Positions 25,262 to 34,273 of a stretch of 64,000 nt of DNA are shown here, piece after piece (positions within the stretch are counted from its first letter, which is position 1; every line of letters begins with the position of its first letter). The notes under the pieces are model-generated. The model made no database searches, was not told where the DNA came from, and saw nothing but the letters and a program-made list of their open reading frames with translations. Source of the DNA: Dokdonia pacifica (GTDB taxonomy: Bacteria > Bacteroidota > Bacteroidia > Flavobacteriales > Flavobacteriaceae); contig NZ_FZNY01000003.1 of NCBI RefSeq assembly GCF_900188275.1, forward strand, positions 186,001-250,000. Reading direction: 5' to 3'. A program made the position numbers and the translations under genes.

Positions 25262-25828
25262 TTAGGCTTTGTTTTTGTATTCATTTATTATTTCATCATC
25301 CCATACTTGGACTTCAATATATTTGTCATATTTAAACCTTTCTTCTGTTTTACATTTTTCATCCGATGGGACTCCGTAATTATTTATTAGGTCATTCATT
25401 TCATCCAACAAGAAAACTTGTCCGTTACAATCTTTTCTATAAGTAGCGAGTTTTGGCTCATCGTAAAATTGAAATGAAACCATACTATCTGGATAAGTAA
25501 AACTTATATGTTCAGGTTTAAAGTCGGTTAAAGGAATTTTTATAACACCAGGATTCACATACCAAGATTTCGCCCAATCACATTCTCCTAATGTAAAATA
25601 AAAAGGGTCATTTCTGTTAGGTTTTCCACCTTTTGAGATTAATTGTTCCTTAATTCTCTTTTCTAACGCTAACCTTAATTCAATATAATTTTCAGGTCTT
25701 TTGCTATTCCAACCTTTCGAGATTTGATTTTGGATTTTTTCAGCTTTTTCATAACCATATTCGGTAATATTTCGGAATGGTCCGTTGTCGAGTTCGTAAT
25801 AATGAAATAAGAATTTCGGTATAATCAT
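25262..25828 (-). CDS. hypothetical protein, 188 residues
   Basis: The protein is soluble and begins IPKFLFHYYELDNGPFRNITEYGYEKAEKIQ, a motif (HYYE..GPFRN) that I have a sense of from other unnamed proteins but cannot assign. A middle part, DPFYFTLGECDWAKSWYVNPGVIKIPL, is rich in aromatic residues and is followed by FTYPDSMVSFQFYDEP. No signal peptide or membrane segment. It carries the hairpin repeat at its 3' side and the 70-bp repeat upstream, as the GmrSD-type gene does, so it is part of the accessory set. A defence or toxin role is possible but not shown. Confidence 0.68.
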   Translation of the reverse strand: MIIPKFLFHYYELDNGPFRNITEYGYEKAEKIQNQISKGWNSKRPENYIELRLALEKRIKEQLISKGGKPNRNDPFYFTLGECDWAKSWYVNPGVIKIPLTDFKPEHISFTYPDSMVSFQFYDEPKLATYRKDCNGQVFLLDEMNDLINNYGVPSDEKCKTEERFKYDKYIEVQVWDDEIINEYKNKA

Positions 25829-25976
25829 ATTTTTTTTTCAAATAAAGCCTAATTTGTTTATATCATTACCTCTAAAATAATAAATATCCTTCTAAGGGTG
25901 AGTGAATTGTAGGGCAACAATATATAATTAGTTGTTTGTTAGTGATTTGTACCGTATACAAACGACTTCAAATAAT

Positions 25977-26043
25977 TATAAACGTTTGTAATTAAAATGA
26001 AACCTACCTATTCCAAAACACTTTCTCGTACGGCTTCCCGTAA
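25977..26043. repeat. 70-bp repeat upstream of 25262 gene (pair of 2563-2633)
   Basis: It shares TTTGTAAT, GAAA-CTACC, ATTC, AACACTTT and CGGCTTCCC in order with 2563-2633. It lies 150 bp ahead of the gene start within a 639-bp gap (25829-26467) that holds no other gene. Confidence 0.55.
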
Positions 26044-26109
26044 ATGGGAATAAAATATTTTTAGCATCTTTTTGTGAGATTGAAAAAGATAGAAGGTTCT
26101 TTGTTTCTA

Positions 26110-26214
26110 AGATACAGACATAAGATCGCTTCGCTGAAAGACATAAGACACTTCCTAAAGAAATAAGTCCTACGTCCTACAGTCTTACGTCTATATTGAC
26201 TTTCGCGCAAGCAT
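26110..26214. repeat. ACATAAGA/CCTACGTCCTAC repeats
   Basis: This tract of related units (GACATAAGATCGCTTCGCTG, AAGACATAAGACA, GTCCTACGTCCTACAGTCTT) ends in a partial CTTTCGCGCAAGC palindrome. The first part is the inverse of the unit at 3080-3118. Confidence 0.5.
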
Positions 26215-26376
26215 AAAAAATCAATCCTTTCACCAAAAAAATAATCCCTCATTTACCATCACAAACACCCCTCAAACCAACGCTTTCACCACACCTTAGA
26301 AACCCTCTCTAATGCTACGAAAACGTTATCATTCCAATATTCCAGACCAACCGGCTATTTATCCATTAAAAAAGAG

Positions 26377-26459
26377 TACTTTTGCACCGCCAAAAACGGG
26401 CTCGTCAAACAGACCGTTTTATAGAAGGCACTTAATTTAAAAGATCCCGTTTGTTCGGG
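26377..26459 (+). promoter_or_regulatory. typA promoter and structured leader
   Basis: TACTTTTG (26377-26384) fits the TAnnTTTG box. The leader of about 80 nt holds two possible hairpins: AAAACGG/CCGTTTT (26393-26399 with 26414-26420) and CCCG-TTTGTT-CGGG (26446-26459), the latter just before the start codon. Confidence 0.6.
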
Positions 26460-26467
26460 CATTCGTT

Positions 26468-28264
26468 ATGGATATTAGAAACATCGCCATTATTGCACAC
26501 GTTGACCACGGTAAGACTACTTTGGTAGACAAGATTATGTATCACTGTGAACTTTTTCGTGAAAACGAATCTAAAGGAGAACTCATCCTTGATAACAATG
26601 ATCTGGAACGTGAACGTGGAATTACCATTACTTCTAAAAACGTATCGGTAAACTATAAAGGAACCAAAATCAATATCATTGATACCCCTGGTCACGCCGA
26701 TTTTGGAGGAGAGGTAGAGCGTGTATTAAATATGGCAGATGGCGTATGTCTACTCGTAGATGCTTTTGAAGGACCGATGCCACAAACGCGTTTTGTATTA
26801 CAGAAAGCGATTAGTTTAGGATTGAAACCTTGTGTGGTGATCAATAAAGTAGATAAAGAAAACTGTACACCAGAAGAAGTACATGAGAAGGTATTTGACC
26901 TCATGTTTGAATTAGGAGCAGAGGAGTGGCAGTTAGATTTCCCAACCGTATACGGAAGTGCAAAGCACAACTGGATGAGTGATGATTGGGAAAAGCCAAC
27001 AGATTCTATCGAACCATTATTAGAAATGGTGATGGCAAATGTACCAGGACCAAAAATTGAAGAAGGAAATACACAGATGTTAATTACATCGTTGGATTTC
27101 TCTTCATTTACAGGTCGTATTGCGATCGGCCGTTTAACACGTGGCGAACTGAAAGAAGGGATGCAAGTTTCTTTAGTAAAGCGTGATGGGACAATTAAGA
27201 AAACACGTATTAAAGAATTACATACATTTGACGGTTTAGGACGTAAGAAAGTACAAAGTGTACAAGCAGGAGATATCTGTGCGATTGTAGGACTAGAAGG
27301 ATTTGAAATTGGTGATACCGTTGCCGATCTTGAAAATCCAGAAGGACTAGCAACCATTGCGATTGATGAGCCAACCATGAGTATGTTATTCTCAATTAAC
27401 GATTCGCCATTCTTCGGAAAAGACGGAAAGTTTGTAACGTCTCGTCATATCAAAGAGCGTCTTACAAAAGAATTAGAAAAGAACTTAGCCCTTCGTGTAG
27501 AAGAAACTGATAGTGCCGATAAGTTTATGGTTTATGGTCGTGGGGTAATGCACTTATCTGTATTGATCGAAACGATGCGTCGTGAAGGATATGAATTACA
27601 GATTGGACAACCACAAGTAATTATTAAAGAAATAGATGGTGTAAAATGTGAGCCTGTTGAAGAGCTTACGATTGACCTTCCAGAGCATGTATCTGGAAAG
27701 GCAGTAGAGTTTGTATCACTTCGTAAAGGAGAGATGCTTTCTATGGAAGCCAAAGGAGATCGTATGATTATCGAATTTATTGTTCCTTCTCGTGGGATTA
27801 TCGGATTACGTAATCAGTTATTAACAGCAACAGCTGGAGAAGCGATTATGGCACACCGTTTTAAAGAATACCAACCACTTAAAGGTGATATTCCAGGGCG
27901 TATCAACGGATCGTTAGTATCTATGGAAAACGGAAACGCAATTCCTTATTCTATCGATAAGTTACAAGACAGAGGGAAGTTCTTTGTAGATCCAGGAGAA
28001 GATATTTATGAAGGTCAGGTAATTGGAGAAAATAGCCGTCAGGATGATATGACAGTAAATATCACCAAAACAAAAAAGCTTTCTAACGTACGTTCTTCAG
28101 GAGCCGATGATAAAGCAAAGATTGTTCCTGCGATCAAGTTTTCTTTAGAAGAAGCCCTAGAATACATTCAGAAAGATGAATATGTTGAGGTGACACCAAA
28201 TCACTTACGTTTACGTAAAGTATACTTAAAAGAAGTAGACCGTAAGCGTAATAAGATTGTATAA
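26468..28264 (+). CDS. typA: ribosome-associated GTPase TypA/BipA
   Basis: At 598 residues it is full length. The GTPase signature is complete: AHVDHGKTT (G1), RGITI (G2), DTPGHADF (G3), NKVDKE (G4) and the G5 region GSAKHN. Then follow domain II (SSFTGRIAIGRLTRG), the EF-G-like domains, and the BipA-specific C-terminus (EALEYIQKDEYVEVTPNHLRLRKVYL). BipA assists 50S assembly and adaptation to cold and stress. It has its own promoter and terminator, with plus-strand flanks empty of genes. Confidence 0.97.
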   Translation: MDIRNIAIIAHVDHGKTTLVDKIMYHCELFRENESKGELILDNNDLERERGITITSKNVSVNYKGTKINIIDTPGHADFGGEVERVLNMADGVCLLVDAFEGPMPQTRFVLQKAISLGLKPCVVINKVDKENCTPEEVHEKVFDLMFELGAEEWQLDFPTVYGSAKHNWMSDDWEKPTDSIEPLLEMVMANVPGPKIEEGNTQMLITSLDFSSFTGRIAIGRLTRGELKEGMQVSLVKRDGTIKKTRIKELHTFDGLGRKKVQSVQAGDICAIVGLEGFEIGDTVADLENPEGLATIAIDEPTMSMLFSINDSPFFGKDGKFVTSRHIKERLTKELEKNLALRVEETDSADKFMVYGRGVMHLSVLIETMRREGYELQIGQPQVIIKEIDGVKCEPVEELTIDLPEHVSGKAVEFVSLRKGEMLSMEAKGDRMIIEFIVPSRGIIGLRNQLLTATAGEAIMAHRFKEYQPLKGDIPGRINGSLVSMENGNAIPYSIDKLQDRGKFFVDPGEDIYEGQVIGENSRQDDMTVNITKTKKLSNVRSSGADDKAKIVPAIKFSLEEALEYIQKDEYVEVTPNHLRLRKVYLKEVDRKRNKIV

Positions 28265-28368
28265 GTTTAGAAACTAAAAAGTAAGTATACCTACCTTATA
28301 TCATTTCTCCCTCTGGGAGAAACAGGAATGAGGGAATATAAAAAAGAGTGCTTATTTTTAAATTATAT

Positions 28369-28400
28369 AAATCCTCGTTTGTTTTCAAGCGGGGATTTTT
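28369..28400 (+). terminator. terminator of typA
   Basis: AAATCCTCGTTTG pairs with AAGCGGGGATTT across loop TTTTC (one G-T pair) and is followed by a T-run. It lies about 105 bp past the typA stop. Confidence 0.75.
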
Positions 28401-28416
28401 TGTTCCCTCATCCTAG

Positions 28417-28658
28417 CCTTCTCCCCAAGGGAGAAGGAACTCTTACGTTTATTTGTTTCTTTATACGCTTTCGCGAAAGCGTATAAAAATATCATAACGG
28501 CTCCTCACCTCTCTGAGGGGAGGTGGCTACATCGAGGATGCGAGATGTAGACGGAGGGGAGTTGTTTATAATTTATATATAAGAGTTCTCTATTGCGCTC
28601 GCACGGACAATCTACGAGGAAACTATCATATATGAGTTTTCCCTCCTAGAAAGGAGGG
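28417..28658. repeat. cluster of unrelated short hairpin repeats
   Basis: Within 240 bp there are CCTTCTCCCCAAGGGAGAAGG (one base over 20, at 28417-28437), the CGCTTTCGCGAAAGCG palindrome (28462-28485), CACCTCTCTGAGGGGAGGTG (28506-28525) and CCCTCCTAGAAAGGAGGG (28641-28658). A further TCTCCC-TCT-GGGAGA lies at 28306. No gene is seen between typA and 28808. Confidence 0.7.
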
Positions 28659-28807
28659 CTAGGGAGGTGTTCTAACATATTTAAAACTTAATTGAACATG
28701 ATAAGATAGCTTCCCATTTTTATATCTTAGCAGAGATAATTACAGGGTTGTAAACGATAGTTGCAATTCTGTCGTTATCCATAAGACACTAAGTAACCAA
28801 AACCATT

Positions 28808-29797
28808 ATTATAAAGAATACTACGCTATATACCGTACAAACGTACCAAGCATCCGATCGCACTACGTGGAATGATTTTATCGCTTCCGCGAAAAATGCC
28901 ACTTTCTTATTCCATCGCGATTTTATGGAGTATCACAGTGATCGGTTTATGGATCACTCATTACTGGTGTACAAAGGATCAAAACTCATTGCAGTATTGC
29001 CAGCAAATCGTGTAGATCAGGCGTTATATAGCCATCAAGGATTGACCTACGGCGGATTGGTAGTATCCCCAAAAATCAAACTTGCAGAGGTCATTGAAGT
29101 GTGTCAGGCGCTTTTAAAACAGCTACACGATCAAGGAATCACCACATTACATCTTAAGGAATTCCCTTCGTTTTATAGCGCATTGCCTTCAGAAGAAATG
29201 GCATATGTTCTACAGTTAGTACAAGCACGCTGTACACGTGTTGACACCGCTTCTGTAATTGATTATCGTAACCGACTAGGGATACAATCCAATAGAATAG
29301 AAGGGGTGAAAAAAGCACAGAAGCAAGGATTACGTATCGAGGAAACACAAGATTTTAAACCTTTCTGGAATGAGATTTTGTTGCCCAGCCTAGAAAAACG
29401 ACACGCGGCTAAGCCAACGCACACCCTAGAAGAGATCAGTTCGCTTCAAGCAAAATTTCCTAAACATATCAGGCAGTTTGCGGTTTATAAAGAAGATCAA
29501 ATAGTAGCTGGTGCTACGATTTTCCAAACGAAAACAACAGCCCATGTACAATACATTTCGGCCAATGAGCAGAAACAAGAATTAGGAGCCTTAGATTTCC
29601 TTTTTGAAACATTGATTACAACAACTTTTGCTGATCTGTGGTATTTTGATTTTGGAATCTCTAATGAGCAACAAGGTACCAAGCTCAATAAAGGACTCTC
29701 CTATTGGAAGGAGTGCTTTGGTGCGCGTACCAACGTACATCGATTTTATGAGATTGAGACTGCAAACCATCACCTTTTAAACAACGTATTCTTATGA
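28808..29797 (+). CDS. FemAB/GNAT-like acyltransferase, non-standard start
   Basis: The body matches the FemAB-like GNAT family (PF13480-type): YHSDRFMDHSLLVYKGSKLIAVLPANR, LGIQSNRIEGVKKAQKQGL, and a final VYKEDQIVAGATIFQTKTTAHVQYISANEQ with FDFGISNEQQG. Before the first ATG (28925) the frame stays open and reads YTVQTYQASDRTTWNDFIASAKNATFLFHRDF (given here in two family blocks split at DFIA), plainly the protein's N-terminus. No ATG, GTG or TTG lies in that stretch; ATT at 28808 is one candidate. Its stop overlaps the next gene by ATGA. It likely modifies a sugar nucleotide or amino sugar of the polysaccharide; inferred from context. Confidence 0.78.
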   Translation: MIKNTTLYTVQTYQASDRTTWNDFIASAKNATFLFHRDFMEYHSDRFMDHSLLVYKGSKLIAVLPANRVDQALYSHQGLTYGGLVVSPKIKLAEVIEVCQALLKQLHDQGITTLHLKEFPSFYSALPSEEMAYVLQLVQARCTRVDTASVIDYRNRLGIQSNRIEGVKKAQKQGLRIEETQDFKPFWNEILLPSLEKRHAAKPTHTLEEISSLQAKFPKHIRQFAVYKEDQIVAGATIFQTKTTAHVQYISANEQKQELGALDFLFETLITTTFADLWYFDFGISNEQQGTKLNKGLSYWKECFGARTNVHRFYEIETANHHLLNNVFL

Positions 29798-30894
29798 TTC
29801 CATTTTTAGATTTACGTGCTTTAAATGCACCCTATGATGCCGAATTTCAGGAGAAGTTTAAAGCTTTCCTTGAGAAAGGATGGTTTATTTTAGGGGATGA
29901 GGTACGTCTATTTGAAGAAGAATTTGCTGCCTATTGCGGTACAAAACATTGTATAGGAACCGCCAATGGTCTCGATGCCCTTCGATTGATTCTAGAAGGA
30001 TATAAAATATTAGGAAAACTCTCCGAAGGCGATGAGGTATTGGTCGCTTCCAATACGTATATCGCTACCATTTTAGGGATTCGTCAAGCCGGATTAGTCC
30101 CTGTGTTAGTAGAAGCTAATCTAGAGACTTATAATTTTGATTTTGCCGATCTTCAAATGAAAGTCACGGTAAAGACCAAGGTGGTGATGCCTACCCATTT
30201 GTATGGGCAATTAGCAGATATGGAGGCAATGTCCGCTTTCGCGAAAGCAAACAATGTATTAATCGTAACAGATTCTGCACAATCTCATGGAGCTAAAACT
30301 TCTCAGGGAAAACGAAGCGGCAATTTAGGAGATGCTTCTGGGTTTAGTTTTTACCCAACGAAGAATCTTGGAGCACTTGGTGATGGAGGAGCCATTACAA
30401 CAAATGATTCAGCGCTCGCCGAGGTTGTCCGATCCTATCGTAATTACGGATTTAAAGAACGGTATGTGAGTGCTTACGAAGGGTTGAACTCGCGTCTGGA
30501 TGAAATACAGGCCGCGTTTTTACGTATAAAACTAAGAGATTTAGATACTTCCAATACGCATAGACGAGCGATTGCAACACGCTATATAAACGAAATTAAA
30601 AATCCTAAAATCACACTTCCTTCTTGGAATGGAAGTGAAGATCATGTGTTTCATCTTTTTGTGATACGATGTAAAATAAGAGCGCATCTTTGTGACTATT
30701 TAAAAACGAATGGTGTGGGAACAATTATACATTATCCAGTACCACCACATCAACAAGCGGCTTTGAAAGATTATAACAATGTATCATTTCCAGTGACAGA
30801 GCAAATCCATGATGAAGTGGTGAGCATTCCTTTAAATCCTGTGATGGATGATGCTATGGTATCGCAGGTAATTTCAATTTTAAATTCGTATTAA
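29794..30894 (+). CDS. DegT/DnrJ/EryC1/StrS sugar aminotransferase (FdtB/QdtB-like)
   Basis: This PLP enzyme transfers an amino group to a keto-sugar nucleotide. It has MIPFLDLRALN at the start, GTANGLDALRL, NTYIATILG, the PLP-Asp motif VTDSAQSHGA and the PLP-binding Lys190 in GFSFYPTKNLGALGDGG, over 366 residues. With the FdtA-like ketoisomerase at 35139 it fits the route to dTDP-3-amino-3,6-dideoxyhexose. Residues 148-152 (AFAKA) are encoded by an in-frame copy of the palindrome CGCTTTCGCGAAAGC at 30234-30248. It overlaps the upstream gene by 4 bp. Confidence 0.92.
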   Translation: MIPFLDLRALNAPYDAEFQEKFKAFLEKGWFILGDEVRLFEEEFAAYCGTKHCIGTANGLDALRLILEGYKILGKLSEGDEVLVASNTYIATILGIRQAGLVPVLVEANLETYNFDFADLQMKVTVKTKVVMPTHLYGQLADMEAMSAFAKANNVLIVTDSAQSHGAKTSQGKRSGNLGDASGFSFYPTKNLGALGDGGAITTNDSALAEVVRSYRNYGFKERYVSAYEGLNSRLDEIQAAFLRIKLRDLDTSNTHRRAIATRYINEIKNPKITLPSWNGSEDHVFHLFVIRCKIRAHLCDYLKTNGVGTIIHYPVPPHQQAALKDYNNVSFPVTEQIHDEVVSIPLNPVMDDAMVSQVISILNSY

Positions 30895-32379
30895 TTGGAA
30901 GACGAGAAGAAGTCATATCAACAAGTGATGAAGGCAACTTCACTCTTTGGCGGTGTGCAAGTACTTCGTATTCTCGTGACGGTGATTCGATCTAAGGTGA
31001 TGGCTGCTTTGCTTGGACCTGAAGGCGTGGGGATTTCCAATCTGTTAACCCGCCCATTACAGCTTATTACAAAAGCTACTCAATTAGGGCTTGATAAGAG
31101 TGCAGTGAAAGAGATTTCATCGCACTACAAAGAAGGAGAAGAAAAACAAGCGTACAGAATGATAGCCATTCTTAAACGTTTGGTATGGATCACCGCGATT
31201 ATAGGGGCTATTTTTACTGTTGCTTTTTCGGGTGTTTTAAGCAAATTTACATTCGACTCTTACGAATATACCTATACCTTCATGTGGTTAGGACTAGCGG
31301 TCGTTTTTAATCAATTAGCCATGAGTAATCTTGCTATTTTGCAAGGACTTCGGAAATTGGCGTTTCTCGCCAAAGCCAATATTTATGGTGCTATCGCAGG
31401 ACTGATTGTTACGATTCCTTTGTATTACTATTTAGAGCTTGATGGGATTTTACCTGCTATTGTTGCGACTTCGGGTTTTGTATTTCTATTTGCCTATTTC
31501 TTTGCCAAACAAACCGTAAAGGCACATGCTTCAGTAACAAATGACACTGTTTTTTCTGAGGGAAAACCGATGATCAAATTGGGATTGGCGTTAAGCTTTA
31601 GCAGTATCGTAGGATTGGTAGTTGCGTATCTTATTTTAGTGTTTATCCGTTCTGAAGGCGGTGAAGTAGAGGCAGGGTTTTATGGTGCAGGAATTGCTAT
31701 TCTCAATAATTATGTCGGGTTGATTTTTAATGCCATGTCTACCGATTATTATCCGAGACTTGCTGCTGTGTGTGAGGATATAAAGGCAGTCATTAAAACT
31801 GTTTTTGAGCAAGCTTTTATTGCTATTTTATTAATTACGCCTATTGTGATTGTATTTATTGCCTTTGCTCCTTTACTGATTACCTTGTTATATTCTAACG
31901 AATTTGAACCTGCGGTGTCATTAGTACGCTGGGGCATTTTAGGGATGGTATTTAAAGCCATTTCTTGGTCTATTGGATATGTGATTATTGCAAAAGGCGA
32001 TTCTAAACTCTTTACAAAAACAGCCATTGCTTTTAATAGTATTTTGCTTATTCTTAATGTGATAGGGTATTACTATTGGGGATTAGAAGGCATTGGAATT
32101 AGTTTACTGGTTTATTTTATCATCCATTATTTAGGAGTACGTATCATAACGTATTACCGATATGGCTTTAAAATGAAAGCAGGGTTTTATCCTGTATTTT
32201 TGATCTGTTTCTTATTATGTGTGGGTGCTTTTCTAGCGACGTATATGGAACAAGCTTTATTTAAATATGGCATACTTATCGGTTTAATTGTAATTTCTTC
32301 GTTATATTCATTTCGATTATTAGACAAGAAAATTGGATTTCGATCGTTGCTAGATACGATCTTAAAAAGAAAAAAATAA
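30895..32379 (+). CDS. O-antigen/polysaccharide flippase (Wzx-like)
   Basis: It has 494 residues with about 12-14 membrane spans, MATE-like (e.g. IIGAIFTVAFSGVLSKFTF, VFLFAYFFAKQTVKA, IISLYSFRLL). The opening VMKATSLFGGVQVLRILVTVIRSKVMAALLGPEGVG is split as ATSLFGGVQVLRILVTV and is typical of PST-family exporters. It begins at TTG directly after the stop of the aminotransferase, with no ATG near, and the N-terminus chosen fits the family. It moves lipid-linked repeat units across the inner membrane. Confidence 0.9.
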   Translation: MEDEKKSYQQVMKATSLFGGVQVLRILVTVIRSKVMAALLGPEGVGISNLLTRPLQLITKATQLGLDKSAVKEISSHYKEGEEKQAYRMIAILKRLVWITAIIGAIFTVAFSGVLSKFTFDSYEYTYTFMWLGLAVVFNQLAMSNLAILQGLRKLAFLAKANIYGAIAGLIVTIPLYYYLELDGILPAIVATSGFVFLFAYFFAKQTVKAHASVTNDTVFSEGKPMIKLGLALSFSSIVGLVVAYLILVFIRSEGGEVEAGFYGAGIAILNNYVGLIFNAMSTDYYPRLAAVCEDIKAVIKTVFEQAFIAILLITPIVIVFIAFAPLLITLLYSNEFEPAVSLVRWGILGMVFKAISWSIGYVIIAKGDSKLFTKTAIAFNSILLILNVIGYYYWGLEGIGISLLVYFIIHYLGVRIITYYRYGFKMKAGFYPVFLICFLLCVGAFLATYMEQALFKYGILIGLIVISSLYSFRLLDKKIGFRSLLDTILKRKK

Positions 32380-32381
32380 TA

Positions 32382-33122
32382 ATGAGTGTACTGAGTCCTT
32401 TACGAAAATTACGCAAACGCTGGAAAGCGTTTTGGTATGTGAATTGGATCAAAACCTATTATTTTAATCTGAAGAAGTTTCCTTTTAAAACGGCTATGAA
32501 GTTGCCAGTATTTATTTACAGGGATTATAAGCTTACCAACATCAGCGGTAAGGTGGTTATAGATGCTCCTATTAAAAGAGGGATGATTGGTTTTGGTCAT
32601 TCTTTTGAAGTGCGTAAGCGCTCGGCTGGATTAGGTGAAATTGTGATTGCCGGAACGGTGGTTTTTAAAGGGAATGTACATATAGAAAGAGATGTGTATT
32701 TTCAAGTGGGATATGGTGCGTATTGTGAAATAGGTAATTTCTCTTCCTTAGGATCTCAGGTTATTTTTATTTGTAGAGAGCGTATTGTATTGGGTGATTA
32801 TGTGCGTGTGACGTATCAAAGTCAAGTGCTGGATTCTATTTTTCATCAATTGATTGATCTAAAAACCAATACCAAAAAACCTAAAACGGCGCCTGTCGAA
32901 TTAGGAAATTATAATTGGATAGGGAATCGATCTACGATTATGAAAGGAACAAAAACTCCTGACCATACAACGGTGGGATCTAATTCTTTATGTAATAAGG
33001 ATTATACCGATTTAGGAAATTATATTGTGATAGGTGGCGTGCCAGCAAAATTATTGCAAACAGAGATAAAACGTGATTGGGAAGGAGAGCAGTATATTTT
33101 GGATAATCTTTTGGTGAAGTAA
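32382..33122 (+). CDS. left-handed beta-helix acyltransferase
   Basis: The C-terminal 160 residues hold hexapeptide repeats (GTVVFKGNVHIERDVYFQVGYGA, IVLGDYVRVTYQSQ, YNWIGNRSTIMKGTKTPDHTTVG, NYIVIGGVPAKLLQT, each quoted in part). The family O- or N-acetylates sugars. The basic N-terminus may contact the membrane. It could serve as the FdtC/QdtC step that acetylates the 3-amino sugar, but the FemAB-like protein is an alternative. It ends 2 bp from the convergent glycosyltransferase gene. Confidence 0.85.
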   Translation: MSVLSPLRKLRKRWKAFWYVNWIKTYYFNLKKFPFKTAMKLPVFIYRDYKLTNISGKVVIDAPIKRGMIGFGHSFEVRKRSAGLGEIVIAGTVVFKGNVHIERDVYFQVGYGAYCEIGNFSSLGSQVIFICRERIVLGDYVRVTYQSQVLDSIFHQLIDLKTNTKKPKTAPVELGNYNWIGNRSTIMKGTKTPDHTTVGSNSLCNKDYTDLGNYIVIGGVPAKLLQTEIKRDWEGEQYILDNLLVK

Positions 33123-33124
33123 GT

Positions 33125-34273
33125 TTAAGACTCACTTTTCCAAATATCAAGATACTTCTTTGCAATGGCTATATGATCATGATGCTTTGTTACAAAAGCT
33201 TTGGCGTTTTTAGCAATTTCGGTAATGCGTTCTGGATGTAGAATTAATTGTTCTAGTTCGGAAGCGATTTGTGCTGGGTCTGGTGTAGCATCCATAGCGA
33301 CGGTATGATCTAATTGGTAGTGCTCTTTAAAATGCTTGCCTGCTCCCGTAAATACCACTTTTCCCTTAGCCATCGCTTCTAATGCATTATATCCTTGGTC
33401 ATGTGAATATACTTGGTCTAATAAGATATGTGCTTTATCATACGCTTTGATGTATTCTGCATAGGGTAGCGACTCGACAGTAATGATTTCTATTTTTGAG
33501 GGGTATTTTGTCGTAACAATTTCTAAAGCCGCTTCAAATACATCATTTCCTTTCTTTATATAATTTGTACGATTAATTCCATGAAAGATGACCACCTTAT
33601 CTTGCTGAGGAATTGTGGTATGATCTAGTTTACTAAGATGAATAGGTGTAGGAATTAGTGTGGTCACTTTTTCATGACCTTGTAGTCCTAGGTAATAATC
33701 CATGTCAGTAGGAATAATGGCCTTGACTTTATCTTCTATAAATGTGTAGAGTGCTTTATGATTTTGAGTAACATACTTCAATGCAGGACTGTAATAACTT
33801 TTTAAAGAAGGATCTTTTAGATAAGGGGTGAGTATATGGTAGGGAAGTTGTTTGTTTGCAAGTAAACTTTCCACCCACGGGGTATCTGTACCACAGGCAG
33901 ATAAGAACAATGCTTTGTTATGTTGTTCTAAAAAAGCAATACATTTTTTTTCCTTTTCAATCGTTGTGCGAATACTCCATGAGTTAATAAATTGCACCAC
34001 ATCGTAGCCTTTCATATGTGCTCTTTGTTTCCAGAATTTATTTCCTGTTTCTACAAGAGCCATATCTATTTTTGTGATTTTATAGATGGCACGGCGTACT
34101 TTTGTAATCAACCAATTAGTACGACACCAACTTGAAGCGATAGAGATATCTACCGGATATTTCTTAAAATCATCACCAGTTCCCACAAGGGTTACTTCAT
34201 GCCCTAAAGCAATTAACCCTTCTTTTAAAGAATTGTGAAAACGACTATATTCGCCAATTAAGAGTATCTTCAT
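33125..34273 (-). CDS. glycosyltransferase, GT4-like, inverted within cluster
   Basis: It starts MKILLIGEYSRFHNSLKEGLIALGHEVTLVGTG, of which MKILLIGEYSRFHNSL is the typical opening of a GT-B fold (ATG 34271-34273 chosen; five earlier residues are in-frame). The C-terminal half has VVIFHGINRTNYIKKGND, ILLDQVYSHDQGYNALEAMAKGKVVFT (in parts), the E-x7-E-like donor site. It is opposite in direction to the genes on both sides: 2 bp from the acyltransferase stop and 34 bp from the next start. Sugar specificity unknown. Confidence 0.85.
   Translation of the reverse strand: MKILLIGEYSRFHNSLKEGLIALGHEVTLVGTGDDFKKYPVDISIASSWCRTNWLITKVRRAIYKITKIDMALVETGNKFWKQRAHMKGYDVVQFINSWSIRTTIEKEKKCIAFLEQHNKALFLSACGTDTPWVESLLANKQLPYHILTPYLKDPSLKSYYSPALKYVTQNHKALYTFIEDKVKAIIPTDMDYYLGLQGHEKVTTLIPTPIHLSKLDHTTIPQQDKVVIFHGINRTNYIKKGNDVFEAALEIVTTKYPSKIEIITVESLPYAEYIKAYDKAHILLDQVYSHDQGYNALEAMAKGKVVFTGAGKHFKEHYQLDHTVAMDATPDPAQIASELEQLILHPERITEIAKNAKAFVTKHHDHIAIAKKYLDIWKSES

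Noticed and set aside
26692-27378. Long open frame (228 codons) antisense to typA
   Set aside because: A shadow of the strong codon bias of typA; Ser/Pro-rich with no family pattern.
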